DNA of 64,000 nucleotides, taken from positions 9,514,102 to 9,578,101 of the forward strand of contig CM053251.1 in assembly GCA_028583405.1 (NCBI GenBank), in the 5' to 3' direction. The DNA is from Pogonophryne albipinna. Lineage: Eukaryota > Chordata > Actinopteri > Perciformes > Artedidraconidae. The stretch's first letter is position 1; each line of letters begins with the position of its first letter. This document shows positions 21,084-32,851 of this stretch, piece after piece. Position numbers and translations under genes: made by a program. The notes beneath the pieces were generated by a model. That model worked only from the letters and a program-made list of their open reading frames with translations. It was not told the origin of the DNA and did no database searches.

Positions 21084-23688
21084 AATTTCACTTCCATCAA
21101 GTGTTTTTTACTTAATTATCTTAATGAGGTTTTATTACTTGTTCTTGAGATTTTAATACTGAGTAAATTCATGTTTAAATTGAGAAATACCATAATTCTA
21201 AAGGTATTAGATCAACACTGATAAGTAGAAAAGTGCTTTTTCAAAGTCAGAATATCTTATTGCAAGCATCCTATCCTTTTTCATCTCTTAACATATTAAA
21301 AACAGATAATGACCAAATTAAATTCATTGTTTTATTGTCAGTCTAAAACTCAGTACATCAATTAAGTATGTCCATGAAATGCAGTATACAGAAATAACAG
21401 TACCAGCCAAGTCAAACTACTGCATTAAGAACATTCTTTTCAGCATGTATTATTCTTCAGCAAGCTAAAGTGATTGAGCACTATGTGCAAACATCTCATT
21501 TGAAAAGTTAAAGTAGGTAACATTATTCAGACCAAGGGCATTTAGCAAACATAAACAGCGTTGATAAACACCTAAATGGCTGATAACATGTTATGTAATT
21601 AACATGTAAAACAACCTGAAAGAAAGACCCAGTATTATACAAAGATACAGATGATTTATTGATTTATGATGATTTAGGTACACTGCAAACTATAATGCAA
21701 AACACATCTGGAATCCAAACAGCTAACATTTGTATCTGCTAATAACATATCCTAAGTCAGGACCTTAGTCCTACATTTAAACCTGCTAAGTTTGCTTTAA
21801 ATGCTTCAACATCATCATATCAAAGAAACACACTATGAGTCATTTGAACTGTTGTGCAATTCCATTACATCCCCAAGATAGTATTTCACTTGTACATAGG
21901 TTTGGCCCTTTCTGCTGATTGTGTAATAAGAGGTAAAATCAACCAGCTTTTCGGCATCCACTAACTCAGTGGCCTGTGCAAGGTGTGGGACCTCAACTTG
22001 ATAAGCCATAACATTTCTATCAAAGCATATAGACTGAAAAGGCTGATATTCCAAACAATAAAGCTTAGAATCAACAAGAAATATGCTTTTGACAAGTCCA
22101 AATTCTGGTGTATTACCATTTAGTACATTGGCAAGGATCAAGGACTTCTCAGTAATGTATTTATTACCATTTATCACAAGCCATTTTACTGATACAGCGT
22201 GGTTAATTTCACTGAAACCTAGGAAGTCCCTCAATTTTCCATGTAAATATTGTAGATCTCTAACCTCAGATACAGGACCTATCTCCTTTTCATTTTAAAA
22301 AATTGGGTGCTTGGAAGGGTCAACATTTTGGCAGCTTTTATATATTTGGTTCTGATTAATCAAAGACTTGCATATATTTTTAAAATTGAGCTTGGAGGCC
22401 CATTGCTTAAATAAACAATGATTAGACTCGAACCGCATACACATGTCTGACCATGGGACCCAATGATTCTATCTGTGATGGCAAATGTATCATGTAATGC
22501 TGCTTAGGTGTAACATTGTGGTCTGGAAAAAGCTCCTTCCAATGCTTCAAATGACTTTCAATCAGTAACTTTAACCTTGACACAGATGCAATGGTAAGAA
22601 CAGGTGCAAACACTATTTGAATAATCTCTATTAAGTCCATTACCAACTGCACATATGCATTGACTTTCAAATGTTCCAAAACAAATGGCAATATCCTCAA
22701 CAGGACAAGCATTTGTTCTGATGACTGCCTTAGTTTACCATCAGTTGACACAAGTGTACTCCGAGAAATTGGGGATGGTCGATCTCTAACATCTAGCGGC
22801 CAATAAGGGAAACCAAGAATAGCTGAATTCACAGAGTACAGATTTAACTCTCCTGACTGAACAAGATGATTCAAAACACATTTAATTTCCAAAGGAGCTA
22901 TACCCTCTACAATGACATGCATAATGTCTTGCGGGGTTTGCCGAATAATATCAAAGGATGGGAAGTCAACTAACTTGCTCCTTCGATTGATCCCATATGT
23001 TGTTCTAAGGCTGTTGCGAAGCAAGTCTGTGCTAGCCTTTTCTATTTCATCACACTGTCTGACATGATTCTCCAATGTTCTTTTAATATATGCATCCTCG
23101 TTGAATTGTGACTGCATGTCCTAAAAAGAACACTCACAGTGTCTGCACTTACTGTAAGCAAAGCCCACTCCCTCTTTGAACCCTGCGAGTTCATGCTGTG
23201 CCAGGGTGTCGCCACAGAGAGAAACCATAGCACCATGTATTGTTTTCTCCCCGTTAATAGTTTGCATTTTAACACCACTGTACAATGCATCCATGTCTTC
23301 CTTTATTCTATTCAATATTACATATACGCCAGATTGACGGAGGTCTGCTGATTTAGCCATCGCAAGAAGCCTAATAGCAGCCAGCTTAGACTTGTATTTT
23401 GGATTTATATTACCTAGGGTGTAGTACACCATTAACAACTTGTTCTTTGATGCAAAGGATCCTAGTGGATTACAGATCTCTATTTCGTCTGTATACAGAA
23501 TGATCTGCAGTGCATTTGGTTTCTCTGAAAATAAGGGATGAGATTTTAAAAGAGAACCATCAACAAGGTCATGAACAACACCTTCACTGCACCTCTGGGG
23601 TCCCTCTTCAATCATAGTCAAAATCCTCGGATGTAACTGCTCGACACTTTTGACTAATGGTACATAATAAAATAATTTGTCTTTGATG

Positions 23689-25970
23689 CAGGCATGAAAA
23701 CGGGTCAGGGGTGAAAAAGGTGAGAAGGATATTATCCCTCTAGGGGGGTCCGGGGGCATGCTCCCCGGGAAGAACATTTTGAATATTCCATATTTAAAAG
23801 CATCAATCTGATGCATTTTGAGATGCATTTTTTTGCCAACCTGGGGAGAGCAGGAGAAACTTAACTTTAGCCATGAGTCAAAAATATTATGGCCTCCTTA
23901 CTAAGTATTATCAGGGATGCAAACTCATCAGGTATGGAAAAGGTGACAAGGACCCGAGCCCCCGACCCCACGGAATATCGGCTTTAAAATGAGGAATAAC
24001 AGGATGTTAGCAGTCAAAACAACTAAAGCAGCAGTGTTAATAATAACAGAAACGCTAAAGAGTCACATCTAATAGAAATATAAAAAAACATTTATTTTAA
24101 TTGTGGAGCAGTCAGTTTATAATTTTGGCAGCACTGTTGAGCATTTTGAAAATCTATTGTCATGCCTCTGTGCAAGGCTTAGTCTTTCTATCTTTATGGC
24201 ATCTGGTGTAAAGTAACTAAATTCATAAACTCAAGTACTATATTTGGGTACAATTTTGAGATACTTGTACTTTATTTAAGTATTTCAATGTTTTGTACTT
24301 TGTTCTTCTTCTCCTCTACAGTTCAGAGGTAAATGGTGTACTTTGACTCCACTACATGTATTAATACCTTTAGTTACTTCACAGATCTGGATGAATGATG
24401 TGAAATATAATCAAGTGTTGAATCAGACTTTAGTTCCACCTGGAGTAAATCCACAAGCTACCCTGCAGTATACAAAGTCATTCAGACTAGCTGCACCTTT
24501 ACCAGCTTTGAGAACACTTTCATGATCAATCATTATAAAACATATCATATATATTATTCTGAAATGGGCCAATCTGCACAACGACTACTTTTACTATATT
24601 TTGATGAGAATACTTTTCTACTTTTACTTGAGGAACATTTTGAATGCAGTACTTTTACTAACAGAGTATTCCTACACTCTGGTACTTCTACTTTTACTCA
24701 AGTACAAGATCTGAGTACTTCTACTTTTACTCAAGCACAAGATCTGAGTACTTCTACTTTTACTCAAGTACAATATCTGAGTACTTCTACTTTTAATCAA
24801 GTACAAGATCTGAGTACTTCTACTTTTACTCAAGTACAAGATCTGAGTATTTCTGCTTTTAATCAAGTACAAGATCTGAGTACTTCTACTTTTACTCAAG
24901 TACAAGACCTGAGTACTTCTACTTTTACTCAAGTACAAGATCTGAGTATTTCTGCTTTTAATCAAGTACAAGATCTGAGTACTTCTACTTTTAATCAAGT
25001 ACAAGATCTGAGTACTTCTACTTTTACTCAAGTACAAGATCTGAGTATTCCTGCTTTTAATCAAGTACAAGATCTGAGTACTTCTACTTTTACTCAAGTA
25101 CAAGACCTGAGTACTTCTACTTTTACTCAAGTACAAGATCTGAGTATTTCTGCTTTTAATCAAGTACAAGATCTGAGTACTTCTACTTTTAATCAAGTAC
25201 AATATCTGAGTATTTCTGCTTTTAATCAAGTACAAGATCTGAGTACTTCTACTTTTACTCTAGTACAAGATCTGAGTGCTTCTACTTTTAATCAAGTACA
25301 AGATCCGAGTATTTCTGCTTTTAATCAAGTACAAGATCTGAGTACTTCTACTTTTACTCAAGTACAAGATCTGAGTGCTTCTACTTTTACTCAAGTACAA
25401 GATCTATACTTATACCACCTCCGTTTATAGCCTATGAAAAAAAAACTATTAGAAAACGAAGGCTAAAGCTAACGTTAGCAGAGAGTGACAATGTATGCTA
25501 GTTAGCTAGCTAGCTCAACGGTAATATTGCGACAGAAAAACTTTTCAGTTCACATCACGCTCTGCCGCTCCGACAGGGAGCTCTGCTCTGAACACCTGAA
25601 CGGCCCGTTCTAACAGCTGTTCACCAGCGGTCCAGTCTGTGCCACAGTGACTCCGGACCGCACAGTTAATATTAACGAAGGCACCCGTAGGTAATGTGGC
25701 TGCTGATGCTAGACCATCATCGCGGAGCAGCAGAGCCGACAGGCAGGAAGACTCGAGCACACAGCTCGCGCTGCATTATAATATATATAAAAAGAACACC
25801 ATGCGTGTCATGATGGCACATAACAGCTCGCGGCCGCAGATTACTCCGGGTCCCAGACCCCCCCATACCCCAAAAATATTTTTATTGCAGATCTACATGA
25901 ATCACACAAACGACCTATTTTGGATTCAAAACGGCGAATTTCGCCGAAAGGTGAGTGATTTTCATGCCTG
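23689..25970. mobile_element. TIR element inserted in CACTA exon 4
   Basis: It begins CAGGCATGAAAA (23689) and ends with the exact inverse TTTTCATGCCTG (25970), flanked by TTGATG at 23683-23688 and 25971-25976. Removing the element and one TTGATG leaves the CACTA transposase reading through, so the limits are firm. A 6-bp duplication with CAGG termini may be a hAT relative, but I cannot assign it. The body holds a 33-bp minisatellite, a part like the fish ACTTGAGTATTT-type repeat (about 24220-24670), and no transposase. Confidence 0.82.
24676..25410 (+). repeat. 33-bp minisatellite, about 22 copies
   Basis: The unit is near CTGAGTACTTCTACTTTTAC followed by TCAAGTACAAGAT, 33 bp, with two main variants (TACT/TATT and ACTC/AATC) alternating in blocks. 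Since 33 is a multiple of three the array stays open in several frames and yields an 11-residue repeat peptide (STSTFTQVQDL). The ORF at 24522-25430 is a by-product of this and is not called as a gene. Confidence 0.93.
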
Positions 25971-28625
25971 TTGATGACAAAATCTGTTGATCCTCCACGT
26001 TTCTTCCTGCATATGGTTTGAGCAATTGGAATTTCCTCTGCATCCACACAACAAAACTGCTTCCTAATAACACTGTTCTGGCGAAATGTTGTTGAAACAT
26101 TAGCAAAGGGGTCAATGAAACTGTCAAATATATCCATTGCATCTTCTTCAAGTTGATTGGTTGTACTTCCTGAATTCTTCTTTAGAACTTCCTTCATCTG
26201 CGTCCTGAGGTTGTCCAATAGTGATGATTGATACTGCTGTACCCCAGCAACAATGTCATTCATGCCTTTCTGAAAATGAGAGATTGAAAGTGATGTGATC
26301 AATCTTTGATGTTGGAACACATTATCATGATCACTGTAGCTTTATGTGATATACAGTTTTGCTTATGACATAGACACAACAGTAAAGTGGATAACCACTA
26401 AGACTGAACTTGGCCATCAGTGAACCACTATTAACTGCTAACTGTGTACAATAAGTAGCCAAATACTGTGCTCTGTTCTCATGTGTAAGGAAGCATCTTA
26501 CCTGTGACAGACGATGCTTGGGTCGGGCATTGATAACAAAGGCAGTGGCATGTGTTTTCAGATCCTACAATATACAAAATGTAGTAACTTGACATTTGCA
26601 GGTATAACATTACTCACTGTGACAGAAATATATAACCATTAAATGTATGCACATCTGATGATAAAAAACTGGTGAGATGTGGTGAGCAAAGATAGATAAT
26701 TTAATATTTTGTAACTCTGACCAAAACATATCAAACATTAGTATTCCAACAAGACAATAAGCCGTTCTACCTCTTTATGTGTTCATTTAGTTTTGCTAGT
26801 ACAGCACATAGAAATACATCTTCACATATACCTCTAGGTTTTATTAATCATTTGGTGAATTTAAATGAAATATTTTGACATAATATTGATATATAAATGA
26901 TATGCTAGGCCAATATTAGCCACTACTATATCGGCCTGACCTTTATTTAGCATCCCTTAATTTTCAGTAGATAGTCAACAACAAAGAAAACATACTTGGT
27001 GCACTGTGACAGCTCCATCTTGGTCGATGCCCATTTGCTCTTCAACTGAGTCAGGTGTGTGAAGGTTCTGATCCTTGCTGCTGGAGTCGGCTGGAAGCTG
27101 ATCAGGTTGAAAGTTGTCCTGTGTACAACATATCAAATAAACAAGATTGTTTGAAATTGAATTTAGCTTCACTAAAAGAGCAATTTAAATATTGAATTCC
27201 TATCTATCTAAGATTATTTTCACATTAAACAAACTTTGGGGGTAAGAGTTATTTCAGCAACAATTACTAACTGTAAGCAGTAGCACTTTGTCCATTGTCT
27301 GGGTAACACTCTTACATTTTTTCAGTCCGGAAATCAAAACCATGACATTTTTTTTTACAGTACTACGGCTTCCACAGATTACATTTTTTTATGGATTTTT
27401 GTCAAAGCACTTAAGATATTCATTGCTATCGGGATGTTAAGAGCATTCCATGGAATATAACAAAAAGTGTATCTCGAGCCGGTTTCTCAAACTTACCTAC
27501 CCCACCTTTAATAGTGGGTAAAGAATTTGGGATTTATTTCTGATTTGCTAAAACTGTGAATTCAACAAATCATGTGCAGATCCTGACAGTGATGCATGCA
27601 CCTTGCAGGATCTTGCAGTGAAAAAGTGGAAAACCATCATTTTAGTGATTTACTGTTTTAGCAAGTGTGGCCAAACGTTACCAACGTAATGCATATTTTT
27701 TAACGTTTTTTTCATCCCCACAAAAACACTACATAGCTAACTGCTGAATTACAAATATATGGTTGACAGATGCCGCCTGCTTGTAGCCTAGCAGATTGAT
27801 TAGTTAATGCTAATGATTTATATAACTAAATGTGCCCAGGCTGGTCAGTATTGGCTAACGCTATCTGTAACATCACAAAACGTACAAAACTAACCCTGTA
27901 TCCGAGTTTTTTTAAGTACGTGGCCCAACCACTGTAGCTAACAATCTTAGCTGACTTAGCAGCCGTTACTTACTTTTTGCTGCTGTGCTTGGGTTTCCTC
28001 CTGTTGGTTTTCATCTCCACGTGTGGCGTCGCAAGGTCTGGTGTCTTCAAGAAGATGTTGAAAGTGTCTTCTCTTTACATGATGGTAGAATGAGTTGTAC
28101 ACTCTATATTCCTCAGTGCATCCATCAATGCCACAGAGCAACCTGAAGTCAGGGCTGCGACTGTGCAGTCGATTAATATGGCTCAATAATAATTTCAGTG
28201 AAAAAGTTATAAAAACGCAGCAGATAACGCACCGCCAAAGCATCGTGAAATCTTCCAAAATAGGCCACAAGGTGAACCCTGTTATCGTTTCATCCCGCTC
28301 CACAGAAGTGGAACTACATAATCTTTAGTTCATAAAAAAGAACGAGTCATGCTTATCCACCAAAAAAAAGTTCGTCGCTAAAATTCCTGTCAATTCTTCT
28401 AGGCACGTAATTATTGGCTGAACTAGTCCCTTCAAAGCGTAATAATATCTTGATCAAAAGTAGTGCCACGGTTCGTCACGTGATCGTGCTACACCAATTG
28501 TGTAGCTGCATATTGTCAACAGAAGTGAAAGATGGCCGCCTACATGGTTACGCTAAACCAGACCAAATGGATTCTAAACAGTGCTGTATGCTTGTTTTAT
28601 GTCATGTTTTGTCATATGTCTTAAT

Positions 28626-29143
28626 TAGGGCTGTCAAGTTAACGCGTTAACGCAATTTTTTTTTAACGCCACTAATTATTTTAACGCATGTGTAATTTTT
28701 TTCTCCCTCGGCCGCCCCGTAGTTTCAGAGCGCATCGAGTTTAAAATACCATCTACAAGCTGATAATGACAGCCCCGCTCCTGCCGTCCGCTTGTGGCAG
28801 ACCACACTTCCACGCTCACCGGCAGGCACCGACTGGCCATCGGGAGGACCGGGAGGGTGTGTGTATGTGTGGCCCGAGCGAGCGAGAGAGAGACCTTACG
28901 TGCATTGTTGTTGTTAGCATCTGGTGCTAGCTAGCTGCGCTAACGGATATAAGGAGCTGTTTAAATGAAAACAGAGGAGCGACATTTCGCCACAACTGCG
29001 CCGAGCACTTGACTTTATGCAGGAAGCCAGACAGTGGGACATTGTACGAGAAGTCAGCACGGATAGTGCGCAACATGATTGCAGCGTCCAGGCAGCTCCC
29101 GTTCCAGCATATGCCTTGAGTTGCACATAGCTCCAACGATCCA

Positions 29144-29235
<92 letters not shown>

Positions 29236-29512
29236 GTATTATTGTATGAGAGGTTGAATTGAGGCGAATATTTGTAATGTTCAGAGGTTGTTGCGTTTAA
29301 TATTCATGAGAATATTTGTCATTGTTCAAATGATAATAAACATTAGCATAAAGCATATTTGTCCACTCATATGTTGATAAGAGTATTAAAAACTTGAAAA
29401 ATATTCCTCAGGTACATTTAGAACAGATCAAAAATGTGCGATTAATCGCGATTAACTATGGACAATCATGCGATTAATCGCGATTAAATATTTTAATCGA
29501 CTGACAGCCCTA
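28626..29512. mobile_element. hAT-like MITE nested in the CXC element
   Basis: TIRs TAGGGCTGTCA and TGACAGCCCTA, flanked by identical 8-bp GTCTTAAT at 28618-28625 and 29513-29520. It includes GTTAACGCGTTAACGC near the left end and CGATTAATCGCGATTAA near the right end, a long CA microsatellite, and no transposase. It splits the left inner inverted repeat of the CXC element, so it arrived later. Confidence 0.92.
29144..29231 (+). repeat. (CA)n microsatellite
   Basis: About 43 CA units inside the MITE. The Cys-Val ORFs on the minus strand arise from it. Confidence 0.95.
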
Positions 29513-29563
29513 GTCTTAATACATCACTAAGTCCGAGGTATTTGCGTTATATACGCGGTATTT

Positions 29564-30136
29564 GTGAGAGGTAAAAGAAAGTCATTTGCTGTTGCATGTG
29601 AGAAAGATGACTACCTTAAGGCTTTTAGAAGTTTAGGTACTAACTTTAACTTGGAGCAATCAACATTTGCACTTCTTTGCCGGTATGTATGTCACCTATA
29701 TGATCAGCCAGCAGCCGAAAATGTAAATGATGCTAGGTACAAGGCTTTCTGTATGGCATCATCGGCCTTGCCAGAATTAAGCATTCCCCCTACTCCTGAT
29801 GCCCTCCATCAGCACTGCAAAAGGGCAAATTACCAGGCAGCAATAATGAGGTCCTGTCTCAAAAGAGAAATAAATGCTCCATCACCTGCTGGATATGGTT
29901 GGGAAATAGAGGATGGGAACTTACACGTCACCTGGATGACAAGAAATCCTGCCCCTGACAGTGTGTTGAATGTGATACACTGCAGCTGCAAAGAGTCTGC
30001 CTGTGAGAAAGGCAGATGTTCATGCTTCTCTGCAGGACTCTGTTGCACAGACTTATGTCGTTGCTCAAATTGTGCAAATAAAAAAGAAACAGAGGAAGAG
30101 AACGATGACTGCCCTGACACTGACAGTGAGGAATAG
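29564..30136 (+). CDS. CXC-type cysteine-rich protein of the TIR element
   Basis: An open frame of about 190 codons. The C-terminal third carries a dense cysteine array, HCSCKESACEKGRCSCFSAG followed by LCCTDLCRCSNC (about residues 143-175), like the Cys-rich CXC (tesmin/TSO1-type) zinc-binding fold. A short acidic tail follows (DDCPDTDSEE). Before it lies a stretch with IPPTPDALHQHCKRANYQAA and a Trp-rich part, a domain pair I have seen associated with fish and invertebrate repeat ORFs, though I cannot name the family. No ATG lies near the start, so an upstream exon or a start disrupted by the nested MITE is likely. The downstream AATGAGTAAATAAATG may act as a poly-A region. The gene lies within inverted repeats and so probably belongs to the transposon. 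Confidence 0.55.
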   Translation: MRGKRKSFAVACEKDDYLKAFRSLGTNFNLEQSTFALLCRYVCHLYDQPAAENVNDARYKAFCMASSALPELSIPPTPDALHQHCKRANYQAAIMRSCLKREINAPSPAGYGWEIEDGNLHVTWMTRNPAPDSVLNVIHCSCKESACEKGRCSCFSAGLCCTDLCRCSNCANKKETEEENDDCPDTDSEE

Positions 30137-31118
30137 GAGTGTCCTTATTCTGTTTTGTACTGTTTTCTATGTCATACCTTTTATATTTGTAATACATCTC
30201 GTTTTTATGGTTCATCAGTGTTGTTTTCATTTGTGGAGGGATGAATGAGTAAATAAATGAATCAATGGACATTGGTATAAGTACTGCATTTTATTGATCT
30301 AAATTACTTAACGTAACAAGTTAACCTTCTTCTTGGACGCAGCTATGTATGAAATCAAGTCATGTTTATTTTAAGAGTGCATTTAACGTGTACAGGGTAA
30401 CAATAACAACAGACAGACAGACAAAAAGTCCTCAGTCTAATGGAATAGTCCACGAGCTCAGCCAATGAACCTAGCGATGCGAACATGGTAGTCCAGGAAT
30501 GTTGTTGTAGCTGGAGTTGGCTGATAAACGCTGCTAGCCAATGTTGATTCGATGGTCAACTCTGTTCCCAGATAGTAAAACCTCTCACAAATACCGCGTA
30601 TATAACGCAAATACCTCGGACTTAGTGATGTACTAAGACATATGACAAAACATGACATAAAACAAGCATACAGCACTGTTTAGAATCCATTTGGTCTGGT
30701 TTAGCGTAACCATGTAGGCGGCCATCTTTCACTTCTGTTGACAATATGCAGCTACCCAATTGGTGTAGCACGATCACGTGACGAACCGTGGCACTACTTT
30801 TGACCAAGATATTATTACGCTTTGAAGGGATTAGTTCAGCCAATAATGACGTGCCTAGAAGAATTGACAGGAATTTTAGCGACAAACTTTTTTTTGGTGG
30901 ATAAGCATGACTCGTTCTTTTTTATGAACTAAATATTATGTAGTTCCACTTCTGTGGAGCGGGATTTCTTTTCTAAAGGACTTTTCGAGGTTCACCTTGC
31001 GGCCTAAAAGTTAAAGTTATTAAAACATTTCTGCAGCAGGAAACGTTGGGGAAAATAACTAATGAAGTGGGTTTATCACATTCTCTAGCTGTATGGGGGA
31101 GGCCGGTGAGTCATGTTC

Positions 31119-31144
31119 CTATATATATATATATATATATATAT
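31119..31144 (+). repeat. (TA)n microsatellite, arm-variable
   Basis: About 13 TA units here and about 22 in the right-arm equivalent (62441-62485): a length difference between arms. Confidence 0.9.
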
Positions 31145-31427
31145 ACACGTCATAAAAAATACCTGGGAATAACTTGTGGAATGATGTGCATCTAGAAACA
31201 GATGTTTGAAATGTTATCTATGACCGCATCAGTTATTAATATTCCTAATATTTGCATCATATACAATATCTCTGTCACCCCTCTTTTTTTTAATAAATGG
31301 TACCTTCCAATGGGAACCGCGAAAAGGGTCCGTTAAGGGCGTGTGTTAGGTCAGAGCTTCAGGGTTGCTGGCTAGCTTTCCTTCAGGCAGAAGACTGAAC
31401 CTCCGTGATTTCACATTTAACTACGCC

Positions 31428-31494
31428 ATGGATGAAAATGGAAGAGATATCACATATCCGGGCATGGATGCTATAGCAACTGCAGCATTAAAAG
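31428..31494 (+). CDS. Putative first coding exon, divergent from CACTA transposase
   Basis: ATG GAT GAA AAT opens 22 codons ending at a good donor (AAAG|GTAATG). The same exon, unchanged, lies in the right arm at 62154-62088. In the right arm, without the CXC element, its ATG is about 460 bp from the CACTA transposase ATG and points the other way. It may be a second gene of the CACTA element or a neighbouring gene; no downstream exon was recognised. The surrounding 31010-31872 has no other coding signal. Confidence 0.3.
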
Positions 31495-31872
31495 GTAATG
31501 TAATTGTGTATTTTATGCTGCACCTCTCCAGCAAGCTTTCCATTATTTGAATCGGTTGGACAACAAGTTAGCATGCAAAGTAAGCTAGCTAGCTGGCTAC
31601 ATATCTAGTGTTAACTTAGCTAATATCTACTGTAAGCTGTTAATAACTGCACAAATGACAAATCGTGGTTAACATTTTAATTTATACTGTATTATTGCCA
31701 GAAATAATGTCAAGAAGCAAATGAGCCTTCCACAACTGACAGTAAAGTATTTAGCATAGCCATCTTTGGCGCCCTTTTTTGTTGTAGACAGCATTTCACA
31801 ATGCGTTGTTGTATGATAGTGCGGGCTATTGTAACAGCAATTTTTTAAATGTCAATTATAAGTAACTGCAAT

Positions 31873-32331
31873 TAGGGGTGGGCGATATGACGATATATAT
31901 CGTCGAGACGATATTAGGTCTCCACGATATGCCTTTTCAGAGATATCATATCTATCGTGATAGCACCAGGGTAGGATTTTCACGGCAGCCGGTGTTGCAG
32001 TATAACGTGAGTCATGACAACTGGCGACATTCTATTATTTTCGTCATAGGAATCCGGGGCGTGTACATTGAGGACCCATTGTTGACTTACCATGTCGATC
32101 GCCTCGTTTGTCGTTTACGTTCATCTTTTGCTATATCTGCCTTCCTAAGATCACTTTGATGCACATTCAGTACTCGTATGTGAGGTTGTGGGTGAGAGGT
32201 GGATATCGTGACGCTTACAGGGAGGTATCGAACATTACAAAGTAGGTGACTGTGTGGATGCCTGTTCAAAATATTGCAAACTTGAATAAATCATTTAAAT
32301 TATATATTTGTGTCCGACTTTCATTTGTACA
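31873..32331 (+). repeat. MITE-like end and Ginger-flank repeat
   Basis: GGGGTGGGCGATATGACG at 31875 resembles a common fish MITE end rich in CGATAT; no matching opposite end is visible. From about 32090 the sequence resembles, with many changes, 42890-43000 upstream of Ginger-B (CGTTTAC..ATCTTTTG.TATAT and GTGTGAGGTTGTG blocks), so both Ginger copies share a 5' flank. Confidence 0.45.
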
Positions 32332-32848
32332 TCGTTCTTAATGTGATGTATAGTAGCTTTGATAGCTGTCCATACCTTCAGACAGCCTAAAAGTAAAACA
32401 CAAGTCGTTTATTCACAGCCCGAACGCTCATCGACATGACTGGATCACTCATGACAAGTTGTGATCAGCTCCGATTAAATTGTGATATCAATGCTGTAGC
32501 TATTCTCCAGGGAGCACGTTTTTTTTATGAAATACCTGTATCCCTCTCATCACAACAAGACTCTACACTGTGCAGGAAAAACAATTACATACATGAAAAT
32601 AACCTTGATGCATGGGAATGAATCACACAAACTATCTTCCGTGGCTATACTGATATGTCACAGTAACGGTCAACCACAGAAACGTAAGTCCAGCGGGGCA
32701 CAAGTTGAATACATATAAAACATTTGTAAATCGTTCTTAATGTGATGTATAGTAGCTTTGATAGCTGTCCATACCTTCAGACAGCCTAAAAGTAAAACAC
32801 AAGTTGTTTATTCACAGCCCGAAAGCAGCATCGAGATGACTGGATCAA
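32332..32848 (+). repeat. Direct repeat pair, about 116 bp, 399 bp apart
   Basis: 32332-32447 and 32731-32848 are nearly identical (TTCTTAATGTGATGTATAG onward to ATGACTGGATCA). A diverged third version lies at about 43118-43205 (ACCTTCAGACAGCCT core). The second copy ends just where the MITE at 32852 begins. Confidence 0.75.
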
Positions 32849-32851
32849 CTG

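Larger units (their letters stand above)
21833..28243 (-). pseudogene. CACTA transposase (TNP2-like), multi-exon, broken
   Basis: Exons on the minus strand: 28243-27974 (C2H2 zinc finger, C-x4-C and H-x5-H near 28100-28030, donor GTAAGT); 27118-26996; 26564-26502; 26269-25977 continuing after an insertion at 23688; then the core to about 22300; and the C-terminal part ending 21833. Core motifs typical of TNP2 are ALQIILYTDEIEICNPLGS (about 23515-23458), a GFKEGVGFAYSKCRHC block (about 23175-23130) and DIMHVIVEGIAPLE (about 22925-22885). Breaks are an in-frame TAG at 23121-23123, a frameshift near 22440 just before the RFESNH-type motif, and the 2282-bp insertion. Splice sites are inferred from GT/AG and from the matching right-arm copy. 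The stretches about 26567-26995 and 27119-27973 are introns with no other features. Confidence 0.8.
28261..31006. mobile_element. TIR transposon encoding a CXC protein, left arm only
   Basis: Ends are TAGGCCACAAGGTGAACC and, inverted, GGTTCACCTTGCGGCCTA. A second, longer inverted repeat of about 380 bp lies just inside (28293-28617 plus 29521-29565, against about 30590-30965). It is flanked by AAA on both sides. The right arm (near 62597-62605) has the same sequence without the element and with one AAA, i.e. the empty site. The 2746 bp include a nested MITE and a cysteine-rich ORF. The superfamily is not recognised; a 3-bp duplication would fit Harbinger or CACTA-like groups, but the termini do not obviously match. 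Confidence 0.85.
20972..31009 (-). mobile_element. CACTA (EnSpm) DNA transposon, left-arm copy
   Basis: The right end in transposase orientation starts CACTGCAAAAACTG at 20972, the terminus style of teleost EnSpm elements. A TNP2-like transposase runs on the minus strand from about 28243 to 21833. Nested in it are a 2282-bp element (23689-25970) and a 2746-bp element (28261-31006). I could not find the opposite CACTG terminus in the window, so the right limit given is only a minimum. Its first two exons recur inverted at 62613-63860. Confidence 0.8.

Noticed and set aside
24676..25410. CRISPR-like array
   Set aside because: Continuous 33-bp units without unique spacers, in a eukaryotic transposon.
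24522..25430. 302-residue repeat protein
   Set aside because: The 33-bp minisatellite stays open in several frames on both strands; no start context, splice signals or domain.
28914..29231. Cys-Val repeat ORFs
   Set aside because: Products of the CA microsatellite with no other coding sign.
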